Shown here one piece after another: positions 53,141 to 62,766 of a DNA stretch of 64,000 bases; positions within the stretch are counted from its first letter, which is position 1, and the number at the start of each line of letters is the position of its first letter. The stretch is from NCBI GenBank assembly GCA_013816805.1, contig JACDDS010000010.1:62001-126000 (forward strand). The letters run 5' to 3'. The position numbers were made by a program, and so were the translations under genes. The notes beneath the pieces were generated by a model. The model made no database searches. It saw only the letters and a list, made by a program, of their open reading frames with translations, and had not been told where the DNA came from. This DNA is from Chitinophagales bacterium. Lineage in GTDB: Bacteria > Bacteroidota > Bacteroidia > Chitinophagales > UBA10324.

Positions 53141-54211
53141 ATGAATGAAATCTTAAAAAAGCAAATCGACTTTCCAAAGAAATTACTTAGGTGGCATTCT
53201 GAAAATAATCGCCAAATGCCATGGAAGGAAACAACGGACCCTTACAAAATATGGTTGTCTGAGATTATCCTGCAGCAAACCAGGGTGGAACAAGGACTTC
53301 CGTATTATCTGGAAATTGTTAAGAAATTTCCCAATGTAAAGGACCTTGCTTTGGCACCGGAGGATGAAGTAATGAAAGTGTGGCAAGGGCTGGGCTATTA
53401 TACACGTGCAAGAAATATGCACGCGGCAGCGAAACAAATCATGCAAGAATATGATGGAATTTTTCCTGAAACTTATAAAACAATTTTAAGCTTAAAGGGG
53501 GTTGGGCCCTATTCTGCTGCTGCTATTTCCTCTTTCTCATTTAACCTGGCTTATGCCGTATTGGATGGAAATGTTTTTCGTGTATTGTCACGCATCTTTG
53601 GAATTGCGCTTCCGGTTGATTCATCTGAAGGAAAGAAAGTATTCGCAGAAACTGCTCATGAACTTCTGGATAAAAAAAATCCTGCTGCATACAACCAGGC
53701 TATAATGAATTTTGGGGCATTAATTTGCAGGCCTCTTAACCCCGATTGCCTGAACTGTGTTTTTAAAAGAGATTGTTATGCTTTTAACAATGGTACTATC
53801 CCTCTTTTTCCTTTTAAACAGAAAAAAGTTAAGGTAAAGAACCGTTGGTTTAATTATGTAGTTATTTCAAACGGAGAAGAAGTTTTTATTGAGAGAAGAA
53901 ACCAAAATGATATATGGCAGGGCTTATATCAATTTCCATTAATTGAAACAAATACTTACAAGAATATAACACAATTTAAAAAGATATTAAAATCACAGAG
54001 TTTCTTAGGCGGAAAGGATTTTACCCTTAGAACGGTATCGGATATTGTAAAGCATAAATTAACCCATCAAAGAATAAGCGTACAATTTTTAAAAGCCGAA
54101 ACAGACTTTGTGAAAGGTAACTCTTGGTGGCTCTCAGTTAAAAAAAATGATTTACAACGCTACGCTTTCCCAAAAGTAATAGCGAATTACATTGAAAATT
54201 CACTATATTAG
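53141..54211 (+). CDS. mutY: A/G-specific adenine glycosylase MutY
   Basis: A 356-residue repair glycosylase that removes adenine opposite 8-oxoguanine. WLSEIILQQTRVEQGLPYY has the catalytic Glu (about residue 43), the helix-hairpin-helix is LKGVGPYSAAAI, LDGNVFRVL has the catalytic Asp, and the iron-sulfur loop is C-x6-C-x2-C-x5-C (CRPLNPDCLNCVFKRDC). The C-terminal third is the NUDIX-like domain. It heads the mutY-ssb-gldE-gldD row typical of gliding Bacteroidota. Confidence 0.95.
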   Translation: MNEILKKQIDFPKKLLRWHSENNRQMPWKETTDPYKIWLSEIILQQTRVEQGLPYYLEIVKKFPNVKDLALAPEDEVMKVWQGLGYYTRARNMHAAAKQIMQEYDGIFPETYKTILSLKGVGPYSAAAISSFSFNLAYAVLDGNVFRVLSRIFGIALPVDSSEGKKVFAETAHELLDKKNPAAYNQAIMNFGALICRPLNPDCLNCVFKRDCYAFNNGTIPLFPFKQKKVKVKNRWFNYVVISNGEEVFIERRNQNDIWQGLYQFPLIETNTYKNITQFKKILKSQSFLGGKDFTLRTVSDIVKHKLTHQRISVQFLKAETDFVKGNSWWLSVKKNDLQRYAFPKVIANYIENSLY

Positions 54212-54241
54212 ATTTACTTTTCACTCCTAAAAACTATTACC

Positions 54242-54661
54242 ATGAGAGGAATTAACAAAGTTATTCTGGTCGGCAACCTGGGTAAAGATCCCGAGGTAAA
54301 CCATCTTGAAAGCGGGGTTATGGTTGCTAAATTTCCATTGGCCACTTCAGAAAGCTATATGGATAAAACAGGAAATCGAGTGGATCAAACAGAATGGCAC
54401 AATGTTGTGTGCTGGAGAAAGCTTGGAGAGATAGCTGAAAAATATTTAAAAAAAGGAAGTAAAATTTATGTTGAAGGAAAAATCAGAACGAGGAACTACA
54501 CCGATAAAGAAAATCAGAAAAAATATTTTACTGAAATTATAGCAGATAATTTTGTAATGCTCGATAGCAAACCGGACGGAAGCAACAGTGGAAATATGTC
54601 ACCTGCTACTGAGGGAAGTGACTCCATATCTGATGAAATGGCAGATGATCTTCCGTTCTAA
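54242..54661 (+). CDS. ssb: Single-stranded DNA-binding protein
   Basis: A 139-residue SSB. The OB fold starts RGINKVILVGNLGKDPEV and includes TEWHNVVCWRKLGEIAEKYL; a short flexible linker leads to the acidic tip ADDLPF, the docking tail for partner proteins. It follows mutY by 30 bases. Confidence 0.96.
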   Translation: MRGINKVILVGNLGKDPEVNHLESGVMVAKFPLATSESYMDKTGNRVDQTEWHNVVCWRKLGEIAEKYLKKGSKIYVEGKIRTRNYTDKENQKKYFTEIIADNFVMLDSKPDGSNSGNMSPATEGSDSISDEMADDLPF

Positions 54662-54683
54662 AAATTAATTTAAAAAATCTTCA

Positions 54684-56036
54684 TTGGATTTATTTTGTAG
54701 TATTCCTTTGGTGTGCTTACTCATTCACGAATTAGTGACAGTAACATTTCCGATTGAGCTGGCTTTATCAGTTCTTACCATTTTCATGTTGCTGTTGATG
54801 TCCGTATTTGTTACCGGGTCGGAACACGCTTTATTTTCACTTACATCGGGTGAACTGGAAGAAATGGAAAATAAAGCTCCCAGAACCTCCCGTCACATTC
54901 AGCATTTAATTGCCCGGCCACGCCGTTTGCTGATGCTTATCCGCGTGTTGCAAACAATAGTGAATGTTGGCATCCTGTTTTTTACTTTTAGAATAGGTGT
55001 TTTGCCACTTGACAATTTAGTGGTGGAATGGTTCGGTTATTTCTTTGAGCTGGTATTGCTTATAATTGTCTTACTTGTGTTTGAGGAAATTATACCCAAG
55101 GTCTTTGCAGGACGTAATAATATTTTATGGTCGAAAATAATGGCGGGGCCTTTATTTTACTTAGGCCAGGTTTTATATCCCGTAACCGAATTATTGATCA
55201 ATGCATCCTATTTTGTCGAGAAGAAATTTGCGCGCCCTGATGAAGGACGCCAGGAAGAAGTAATGGAAAAGCAGGAAGAGCAGTTAATGGAAGATAGCGA
55301 CCAGCACGATCTTCCCATTCTAAAAGGAATTCTGAAATTCGGCACCATTACCATTCGTCAAATTATGAAACCCCGAATTGATATGAACGGGGTAGATGAA
55401 AAATTATCTTTTCAGCAACTCTTAAAAACAGTTCGGGAAACACGTTATTCACGTTTGCCCGTCTATCGAAAAACCTTGGATGAGATAGTTGGTATCTTAT
55501 ATTCAAAAGACCTGTTGAACCTTCTCGATAATGAAAAACAAAACTGGCAGTCTCTAATCCGGACGGCTTACTTTGTACCTGAAGGCAAAAAAATTTCAGA
55601 ACTGCTTACGGAACTTCAGAAAAATCAAACTCACATTTCCATTGTGGTTGATGAGTATGGGCGAACAGCGGGATTGGTAACCCTTGAAGATATTGTAGAA
55701 GAAATTATCGGTGAAATCAGAGATGAAACAGATGAGCGCATTGAACTGGAGTATGTACAGGTTGATAAGAATAATTTTGTATTTGAGGGCAAAACATCCA
55801 TCAGCGATTTTTGCCATGTTATGAATATACCGGAAAATTTTTTTGATGAGGTTAAAAGTGAAAGTGACTCTCTCGGCGGGCTGTTGCTGGAAATCCAGGG
55901 TAATATTCCTCAGCCAAATGAGGTTATAGAATATGAAAACTTTTTGTTCACTGTTTTATCTCTTGAAAATTATAGAATTCAAAAGGTGAAGGTAACGAGG
56001 TCAGAAATTTATTCTGCAGGTACTGTAAACAATTAA
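54684..56036 (+). CDS. gldE: Gliding motility-associated protein GldE (CorC/CBS family)
   Basis: A 450-residue membrane protein with an N-terminal DUF21 domain of four helices (about 22-185), two CBS domains (IMKPRIDMNGVD and RETRYSRLPVYRKTLDEIVG, then SIVVDEYGRTAGLVTLEDIV) and a CorC_HlyC C-terminal domain. The order ssb-gldE-gldD identifies it as GldE. The frame begins with TTG at 54684; no ATG is found before the first membrane helix, so the exact start is uncertain. Confidence 0.9.
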   Translation: MDLFCSIPLVCLLIHELVTVTFPIELALSVLTIFMLLLMSVFVTGSEHALFSLTSGELEEMENKAPRTSRHIQHLIARPRRLLMLIRVLQTIVNVGILFFTFRIGVLPLDNLVVEWFGYFFELVLLIIVLLVFEEIIPKVFAGRNNILWSKIMAGPLFYLGQVLYPVTELLINASYFVEKKFARPDEGRQEEVMEKQEEQLMEDSDQHDLPILKGILKFGTITIRQIMKPRIDMNGVDEKLSFQQLLKTVRETRYSRLPVYRKTLDEIVGILYSKDLLNLLDNEKQNWQSLIRTAYFVPEGKKISELLTELQKNQTHISIVVDEYGRTAGLVTLEDIVEEIIGEIRDETDERIELEYVQVDKNNFVFEGKTSISDFCHVMNIPENFFDEVKSESDSLGGLLLEIQGNIPQPNEVIEYENFLFTVLSLENYRIQKVKVTRSEIYSAGTVNN

Positions 56037-56690
56037 GTGATTTTCAATATGGAAATGCAGGCTTCAGCGAATTACGGCATTTTCAAAGTTGTGAATTACA
56101 CTATAACTTTTTTTATTATTGTTTTGAATTTAGCAGGATGTCGTTCGGATTATTCTCCAAAGCCCCGGGGATATTTTAAAATTGCTTTACCCCAACGCGG
56201 CTATCAGCACTTTAATAATAGTGAATGTCCTTTTAGTTTTGATTACCCTAAATATGGGAAGATAAACCGCGATACTATTTTTTTTGATACCATTCCTGAT
56301 AATCCCTGCTGGCTGAATATTTCATTCCCATTACTTAATGGAAATTTATATTTAAGCTATAAACGGATTGGCGGAAAAAATAGCCTTGATCGGCTCATTA
56401 ACGATTCCCATGAGCTAACCTATAAACATACGGTGAAGGCAGACTATATTAATGAAAATTTACTTTCTACACCAAACCATGTACATGGCATTCTGTATGA
56501 AGTAGGTGGTAACGCGGCATCGGAAATTCAATTCTTCGTTACTGACAGCGTGGAGCATTTTCTAAGGGGATCCCTTTATTTTTATAATACTCCAAATGCA
56601 GACTCGATTGCTCCTGCAGTTAATTTTTTAAAGCCCGATATTATTGAGTTGATAAGAACATTGAGGTGGAAAGAATCAGACAATGAGTGA
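56037..56690 (+). CDS. gldD: Gliding motility lipoprotein GldD
   Basis: A 217-residue lipoprotein with a signal segment ending LNLAGC (lipobox, Cys35) and the GldD marks YSPKPRGYFKIALPQRGYQH, FSFDYPKYGKI and CWLNISFP. GldD is needed for gliding and for some T9SS functions in Flavobacterium. It begins one base after the gldE stop, at GTG 56037, or at ATG 56049. Confidence 0.9.
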   Translation: MIFNMEMQASANYGIFKVVNYTITFFIIVLNLAGCRSDYSPKPRGYFKIALPQRGYQHFNNSECPFSFDYPKYGKINRDTIFFDTIPDNPCWLNISFPLLNGNLYLSYKRIGGKNSLDRLINDSHELTYKHTVKADYINENLLSTPNHVHGILYEVGGNAASEIQFFVTDSVEHFLRGSLYFYNTPNADSIAPAVNFLKPDIIELIRTLRWKESDNE

Positions 56691-57560
56691 TCAGGCTTCC
56701 ACCAGTTCCTGTGCTGCATTAATCAGTGCCTTTCTTTTTTTATAATTGTACCAAACATCAGGTACTGTTTTCTTCATCAGTGTATCAATGTGACGCATGC
56801 CTACAAGGTTTACGATCCCCTGCATTTTTGTAGTGATACTTTCCATAGCACGAAGGGAAAGGGCCAGTCCACTTTCAATATATTCCATATGGTGCCAGTA
56901 ACCACCAGGCATAAATAAAGTATCTCCGTGGTCCAGCACCAATTCATAGCCTGATAAATATTTTAATGCCGGGAAGTGTGCTTCATCAAGACCGTTATAA
57001 TATTTTTCAAAATTAACAAGACTCTGTACCGTAAAGGGCAAATGATACAAGCGGTTTCTCTGATCAGGTTTGAAAAGTAATACCCGTTTGCTGCCAAGAA
57101 ATTGCGTATGAAAAATATGAGATAGATCCATATCGAAATGCATGTGGGTAACTGAACCTGCGCCACCGGTAAAAAGCATTGGATATTTTTTGAGAAAGCC
57201 GCCCGTTAACTCCTCCGGATACAAAAAATCCTGAATAAGCTCAGGAGCCCGGGATAAAATATTGAAAAGGAAAATACGCAGTCCTGCAGGGTCTGATTTA
57301 ATCTTATCCAAATAAGACCCGAATTTCATAACTCCATCTGGTTTGTTTACCGGAGTATACGGATCTGATTTCTCGTTATTATAAACTGCAACATCGTGCC
57401 CGCCCACTTTACTTTTTATATATTCAAAGGTCCACTTTTCATAAGCGGGCCATTTTTTTGCAAGGTCTTTAATGATTACAGGGCGGTTGGGTACTAAATA
57501 TTTACTATTGAAATCTTCACAGGAAATGGACAATACGGTATCAATGGGTTCCAGTATCAT
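56691..57560 (-). CDS. Cupin-like (JmjC/cupin_8) dioxygenase
   Basis: A 289-residue JmjC-like cupin. HMHFDMDLSHIFHTQFLG (about 141-158) gives the metal H-x-D, PGGYWHHMEY (about 217-226) the second His, and KRVLLFKPDQ the 2-oxoglutarate contact. PVIIKDLAKKWPAYEKWTFE at the start is typical for protein hydroxylases of this group. The substrate is unknown. It converges with gldD. Confidence 0.88.
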   Translation of the reverse strand: MILEPIDTVLSISCEDFNSKYLVPNRPVIIKDLAKKWPAYEKWTFEYIKSKVGGHDVAVYNNEKSDPYTPVNKPDGVMKFGSYLDKIKSDPAGLRIFLFNILSRAPELIQDFLYPEELTGGFLKKYPMLFTGGAGSVTHMHFDMDLSHIFHTQFLGSKRVLLFKPDQRNRLYHLPFTVQSLVNFEKYYNGLDEAHFPALKYLSGYELVLDHGDTLFMPGGYWHHMEYIESGLALSLRAMESITTKMQGIVNLVGMRHIDTLMKKTVPDVWYNYKKRKALINAAQELVEA

Positions 57561-57661
57561 GGCACAAAGTTGAAATAATTTTGTATTTAAGTCGCCATGT
57601 TAACTTATTGTATTTGTTAAATGGAAGTTAAAATAACCCAAAAAAATCTCGCTATGTAGGC

Positions 57662-58009
57662 TTAAATATTAGAATTACCATCCATTTCTTCAAACCATCC
57701 TGCAGTTCCTCCTTCCAGAAAGTATGCATTCTTAAATCCGAGATCTCTCAAAAGCTGTGCAGCACTTTGTGATCGTTGGTTTCCATGGTTACAGATTGTT
57801 ACAATAGTTTTTGATTTCGAATCTTCATCATCGATTGTTGATTTTAATTCTTCTGCTGAGAGGTTTAAAGCTTCAGGCACATGATGCTTATCATATTCCT
57901 CTTTAGAGCGAACATCAACTAATTGAACATTCGGTTCTTTTCCTGTCAGCATATCTTTTATCTCCTTCAAACTGATGGAAGTCTTTGGAGCATTCATAAT
58001 TGTCTTCAT
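57662..58009 (-). CDS. Single-domain rhodanese
   Basis: A 115-residue rhodanese-like protein. QLVDVRSKEEYDKHHVPEALN and the active-site loop CNHGNQRSQSA (Cys about 78) are intact, with YFLEGGTAGWFEEM at the end. It probably carries sulfur as a persulfide. It stands beside icd without a clear functional link. Confidence 0.92.
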   Translation of the reverse strand: MKTIMNAPKTSISLKEIKDMLTGKEPNVQLVDVRSKEEYDKHHVPEALNLSAEELKSTIDDEDSKSKTIVTICNHGNQRSQSAAQLLRDLGFKNAYFLEGGTAGWFEEMDGNSNI

Positions 58010-58085
58010 GTAATTGAGGAAAAAATAGTTATTGAATAATGGTGCTTATCGTAATCTCAAGAACTTCATTCACTTTTTTATTTCC

Positions 58086-59417
58086 CTACGACATGTTGCT
58101 GATAATTTCATCTCCAAATTCTGAACATTTTAGGAGCGAAGCACCTTCCATAAGCCGATGAAAATCATAGGTTACACGTTTCAGTTCAATTGATTTCTCC
58201 AATCCTTTGTAAATGAGGTCTGCTGCTTCCTGCCATCCAAGGTACTCAAACATCATAGCGCCGGAGAGAATAACTGAGCCAGGATTTACTTTATCCTGGT
58301 TGGCATACTTAGGTGCTGTGCCATGGGTAGCCTCAAAAATGGCGTGTCCGGTAATGTAGTTGATATTTGCCCCGGGAGCTATTCCTATCCCTCCTACCTG
58401 AGCTGCAAGAGCATCTGAAAGATAATCACCATTCAGGTTCAATGTTGCTATCAAATCAAAGTCTTCCGGGCGGGTGAGCACCTGCTGAAGGGTAATGTCT
58501 GCAATGGCATCTTTAATTAAAACCTTGCCGGAAGCAAGTGCAGCTTTTTGCTCAGCATTGGCACTACCCTCATCCTGTAATTTTTTCGTGCGCTCCCATT
58601 GCATCCAGGTATAAGTTTGATCAGGATATTTCTCCATTGCCAGTTGATATCCCCAGTCACGAAATGCACCTTCCGTGAATTTCATGATATTTCCTTTATG
58701 TACTAATGTTATAGATTTTCTTTTATGGCGAATAGCGTATTCAATTGCTGCCATAATTAATCGCTGTGATCCAATTTTCGATACAGGCTTAATACCAATA
58801 CCAACAGCCGTTTCCGGATTGTCTTTACTCTTTGCGAGTTTCAGAAATTCTTTACCGCGTTTCTTATCGCTAAAGCGAATTTTGGTATATTCTGCCGGAA
58901 AACTTTTTTTCAAAAATTTCAGGATTTTTTCAGCTTCAGGAGTACCTGCTGCGTATTCGATACCTGCATAAATATCTTCCGTGTTTTCACGAAATATCAC
59001 CATGTCAACCAATTCAGGATGCTTCACGGGTGAAGGCACTCCGTCGAAGTATCTGACAGGTCTTAAGCAAACATAGAGATCAAGAATTTGCCTAAGTGCC
59101 ACGTTTAATGATCGTATTCCTCCACCCACCGGGGTGGTTAAGGGACCCTTTATTCCTACCAGGTATTCTTTAAATGCGTCCAGGGTAGCATCAGGCAGCC
59201 AACTCCCACTTTGATTAAACGATTTTTCTCCCGCTAATACTTCTTTCCATACAATTTTTCTTTTGTTTTTATAAGCATTAGCAACCGCAGCGTCAAATAC
59301 ACGCACAGAGGCCCGCCAAATATCGGGGCCTGTTCCATCGCCTTCAATAAAAGGTATAACAGGGTCATTGGGAACTTTGATCTTTCCCCGACTCATTACT
59401 ATTGTATTTCCTTCCAT
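58086..59417 (-). CDS. icd: NADP-dependent isocitrate dehydrogenase
   Basis: A 443-residue homodimeric IDH of the TCA cycle. [27 protein letters not shown] with the substrate-binding serine, [32 protein letters not shown] and [15 protein letters not shown] are all present. The length is a little above that of the E. coli enzyme. NADP preference is inferred from overall similarity. Confidence 0.95.
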   Translation of the reverse strand: MEGNTIVMSRGKIKVPNDPVIPFIEGDGTGPDIWRASVRVFDAAVANAYKNKRKIVWKEVLAGEKSFNQSGSWLPDATLDAFKEYLVGIKGPLTTPVGGGIRSLNVALRQILDLYVCLRPVRYFDGVPSPVKHPELVDMVIFRENTEDIYAGIEYAAGTPEAEKILKFLKKSFPAEYTKIRFSDKKRGKEFLKLAKSKDNPETAVGIGIKPVSKIGSQRLIMAAIEYAIRHKRKSITLVHKGNIMKFTEGAFRDWGYQLAMEKYPDQTYTWMQWERTKKLQDEGSANAEQKAALASGKVLIKDAIADITLQQVLTRPEDFDLIATLNLNGDYLSDALAAQVGGIGIAPGANINYITGHAIFEATHGTAPKYANQDKVNPGSVILSGAMMFEYLGWQEAADLIYKGLEKSIELKRVTYDFHRLMEGASLLKCSEFGDEIISNMS

Positions 59418-59620
59418 ATTGATTTTTCGTTTTAAAAAGATTAAAGATAGGAGGATAAATGTTTAATTACTTTCTGGTAAGAGTATATAAACGTTTTAAT
59501 ACTACGACTGATTGGCTGGGGTTAGCTTAAAATTGAGGTAATATTGGTAAAAATGAATTTCCACCTTTATAATAGTAAGATACTTTCTGATAGCTGAAGG
59601 CTGATCTCTGAAAGTTCTTC

Positions 59621-60325
59621 TCAATCTTTTACTACCAGCTTAAATCCCACGCTGTGTATATTATCAATAGAAATTTTGGAATCGTCCCTAAGATATTTTC
59701 GCAACCGCGATATAAATACATCGAGCGACCTGCCCAGGTAATAATCATCAGCACCCCATATCTGTTTCAATAATTCCTCCCGGGGTATCACTTCATTTTG
59801 CTTCATACACAGCCAGCGTAACACTTCCGCTTCCCGCATTGTAAGTGTAATTTCTTTTCTGTCAATCCCTAAAGTAAGATTGGAGAAATCAAAATTATAC
59901 TGACCTACCGTAAATTTCAATTTGGTTTGCTGATCGCTTTTACTGATTTTACTTCTTTTAAGAAAAACTTCAATTTTAAAGATCAGTTCATCTATACTGA
60001 ATGGCTTGGTAACGTAGTCATCAGCCCCAATTCTAAATCCTGCTATTTTGTCTTCTAGCATTGATTTGGCTGTAATGAAAATGATTGGGATGTTAAAATT
60101 TTTACTTCTTATTTTTTGAGCCAGAGAAATTCCATCTAGTTTTGGCAGCATAATATCCAGCAAGCAGAGATCCACCTTTTCCTTTTCAAAGATCTCCCAG
60201 CCTGCTAGTCCGTCCACACAATGCCTTACTCTAAAACCCCGGGTTTCAAGATTATCCTTCGTTACAAATCCAAGGTTAATATCGTCTTCCACTAATAGCA
60301 GATTCGGCTTTACTTCTTGCATCAC
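59621..60325 (-). CDS. OmpR-family response regulator (RprY-like)
   Basis: A 234-residue regulator. The receiver domain begins NLLLVEDDINLGFVTKDN and has the phosphorylated Asp in LCLLDIMLPKLDG (about residue 56), then KPFSIDEL. The C-terminal winged helix has MREAEVLRWLCMKQNEVIPR and SLDVFISRLRKYLRDD. The start overlaps the end of the sensor kinase by 50 bases, so they are coupled. Its target genes are unknown. Confidence 0.93.
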   Translation of the reverse strand: MMQEVKPNLLLVEDDINLGFVTKDNLETRGFRVRHCVDGLAGWEIFEKEKVDLCLLDIMLPKLDGISLAQKIRSKNFNIPIIFITAKSMLEDKIAGFRIGADDYVTKPFSIDELIFKIEVFLKRSKISKSDQQTKLKFTVGQYNFDFSNLTLGIDRKEITLTMREAEVLRWLCMKQNEVIPREELLKQIWGADDYYLGRSLDVFISRLRKYLRDDSKISIDNIHSVGFKLVVKD

Positions 60326-61604
60326 TTGAATTAATTTTTATGCAAGGTATAAAAATGGAAAAATTACTGCCATGGTTTTTCTCGCTTTCCAGTTTCATTT
60401 TCCAGTTATGGGCATTTATTACAAGCCTCAGGTAATGCAGTCCTAATCCAAACCCTTTCACATTGTGGATATTGCCGGTTGGTACTCTGAAAAATTTATC
60501 AAATACTTTCTGCTGAAACTCCTGTGAAATGCCAATACCATTATCTTTTACAGAAAAAATAATTTCACCGTTTTCATTCAGTGTTTGAATATTAATTTCA
60601 GGCATGTCCTCAGTATACTTAACTGCGTTATCCAGCAGGTTATATATAATATTAGTAAGGTGAACACGATCTGCCATAATCATGTGGTCGCAGGCATCAA
60701 GATGATAGAGGATTCTTCCCTGGTTATCGTCCAGCTTTAGACTGAAGTTGGGAATTACTTCACTAATAAGCTCGTGCAGATTAATTTCTTCGAGGTGCAG
60801 TTCTATTTTGTCACGTTCAATCTTCGCCATCTGAAGCAATTTATCGACCTGATTTCTTAACCGGTTTACTTCACTGCTGATGATGTTTGCATAGTTCCGA
60901 AGTCTTTCAGGCTGCAATATAATGTCGGGTTTGCTTAAGACCTCGGATGAAATGGCAATGGTAGAAATGGGTGTCTTAAACTCATGTGCCATATTGTTTA
61001 TAAAATCCTTCTGCATTTCTACCACACGGAATTGTTTCAGGATAACAAAAATGGTATAGAAAAAGAAGAAAACGACGATGAGCAGAATGAATGATGAAAA
61101 GATCCAGATGGTCATTTTTACCCCTATGTATGAAGAACGTTTAGGAAAAGATACGATGGCATAATACGCTTCGTTTTTAAATATGGGAAGATCTGTGCTT
61201 ACACTGTAGAGCCGGTCCCGTTCATGGAGATCTACATTGCGCCTGAATACGGGTGTATCATTAGCAACTGAAAAAACGGAGTAATTAAAATCCACATCAA
61301 GATTCGGATAGGAAAGCTCAGTACGTAAATAAAATTCAAGCACATTGCAATCTATCTGGTCGTTGATGTTTAGCTGAAAATTACGCGGGGAGATTTTTCG
61401 TATTACATCCAGTGTGGCAATAGTATTGGTGGAAGAATAATCTATTTGCTCCACTACGCGGCGCAATGAAAGTGCTACTGCATCATCGAAATTGGCCTCC
61501 TTTACTTGTAAGGCCTTCTGCACCCAAAATATCTGCGTTATCAAAGCCCCGGTAATACAGATTCCACCAAGGATAAGCACAAAGCGGAGCGGTGACTTTT
61601 TCAT
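60276..61604 (-). CDS. Sensor histidine kinase (RprX-like)
   Basis: A 442-residue membrane kinase with a helix at about 9-28, a periplasmic sensing domain, and a second helix at about 160-185. NNMAHEFKTPISTIAIS is the phospho-accepting H-box; N (YNLLDNAVKYTED), G1 (VKDNGIGIS) and G2 (GFGLGLHYL) boxes follow. The signal is unknown. It is upstream of and overlaps the response regulator. Confidence 0.93.
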   Translation of the reverse strand: MKKSPLRFVLILGGICITGALITQIFWVQKALQVKEANFDDAVALSLRRVVEQIDYSSTNTIATLDVIRKISPRNFQLNINDQIDCNVLEFYLRTELSYPNLDVDFNYSVFSVANDTPVFRRNVDLHERDRLYSVSTDLPIFKNEAYYAIVSFPKRSSYIGVKMTIWIFSSFILLIVVFFFFYTIFVILKQFRVVEMQKDFINNMAHEFKTPISTIAISSEVLSKPDIILQPERLRNYANIISSEVNRLRNQVDKLLQMAKIERDKIELHLEEINLHELISEVIPNFSLKLDDNQGRILYHLDACDHMIMADRVHLTNIIYNLLDNAVKYTEDMPEINIQTLNENGEIIFSVKDNGIGISQEFQQKVFDKFFRVPTGNIHNVKGFGLGLHYLRLVINAHNWKMKLESEKNHGSNFSIFIPCIKINSSDARSKAESAISGRRY

Positions 61605-61691
61605 GCATTACAAAGGTATTATTTCGCCACCAGGATATATGGAGCGTCGAGTGACTTGCATTCTTAAAGCAGAAATTGTCAAGCATCCCAA

Positions 61692-62273
61692 TTATTGCTG
61701 GGAAAGAAATTCGGCGTTTATAGTTATGGTAACATCCTGACCTGCTACAGCACCACCTGCCTCAATCATTTTATTCCACTTGAGGTTATAATCAAAGCGG
61801 TTAATGATGGTTGTAGCCTTAAACCCCACATGTGTTCCGCGCTGATCTTTTACTGATCCGCCATAGGTTACATCAAAAGTTACAGGCTTAGTAACATCGC
61901 GTATCGTTAGATTTCCCAACAGCTGATATTTTTTATCGCTTACCTTATTGATGGACGTGCTCTTAAAAGTCATTTGCGAAAATTGCTGTGCATTAAAAAA
62001 ATCATCAGACTTCAGATGGTTATCCCGCATCTCATTATTAGTGCTTAGGCTACTTACATCGACATTAAAATTAACCTGGGCATCGGTAAAATCAGGTTTG
62101 GAAGAAATAAAAGTTCCATCGAAGGATTTGAATTCACCTTCCATTTCATTGATCATCATATGCTCAACTGTAAATTTCACCTTTGAATGTGCTTTATCGA
62201 GAGTCCATTGAGTTTGAGCGAAAACAGTAATATGCATAATGGATATTAAAATAATGACAAGAAGTTTTTTCAT
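61692..62273 (-). CDS. Secreted YceI-family protein
   Basis: A 193-residue protein with a signal peptide (starting MKKLLVIILISIMHITVFAQ) and one YceI lipocalin-like domain: WTLDKAHSKVKFTVEHMMI, DFFNAQQFSQMTFKST, and GFKATTIINRFDYNLKWN. Such proteins bind isoprenoid lipids in the periplasm. The start at 62273 is chosen because the signal peptide begins there, though the frame is open to 62327. Confidence 0.92.
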   Translation of the reverse strand: MKKLLVIILISIMHITVFAQTQWTLDKAHSKVKFTVEHMMINEMEGEFKSFDGTFISSKPDFTDAQVNFNVDVSSLSTNNEMRDNHLKSDDFFNAQQFSQMTFKSTSINKVSDKKYQLLGNLTIRDVTKPVTFDVTYGGSVKDQRGTHVGFKATTIINRFDYNLKWNKMIEAGGAVAGQDVTITINAEFLSQQ

Positions 62274-62327
62274 TTGTTGAAAGGGGTGTTTAAAAAATTT
62301 GGAATAAGATTTCGAACAAAGAAACAA

Positions 62328-62766
62328 AATATAAGTTCCTCTAAACGTGATAAGAAGTCTATGGTGGCATTATAATATAAATGATTCGCATTTTATTTTG
62401 ATAGGTCAATCCTTCACCATAGACTCGGGGAAGTTTGCCATAATAACCAGCAAGTTGTTTTTTACCGAAGTTTTTTCTCTTATAACGTTTGAATAAACCA
62501 GATTTGACTTTATTGAACGGAATTTTTTTCTTATTCCAAAATCATAGCTTATCGCCATAAACAAAGCAGAAGTTTATAGAGCAGTTTGACAACGATTCAT
62601 TCCGCATTATAATCGATATCGTATTTTGTGAAAAAGCATTTTATAATTGAATATCGCAACTCAATTAATTGCATTATGGCTTCCCCAAATTAATAACATA
62701 AATAAAAGCTTAAAAAAAAACCGCCCCCAACTAGAGGCGGCTTAAATTTTTTTTATGTTAACCCAA
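62328..62766. other. Intergenic region between the YceI gene and a T9SS protein gene
   Basis: An A+T-rich stretch of 439 bases. No ORF of note, RNA gene or repeat is seen apart from the terminator at 62712-62742. The part next to 62328 should hold the promoter of the YceI gene. Confidence 0.5.
62712..62742 (-). terminator. Rho-independent terminator of the T9SS secreted protein gene
   Basis: On the minus strand CCGCCTC (from 62740) pairs with GGGGCGG (to 62721), with one wobble, followed by a run of nine T residues. It lies 27 bases after the stop codon. Confidence 0.85.
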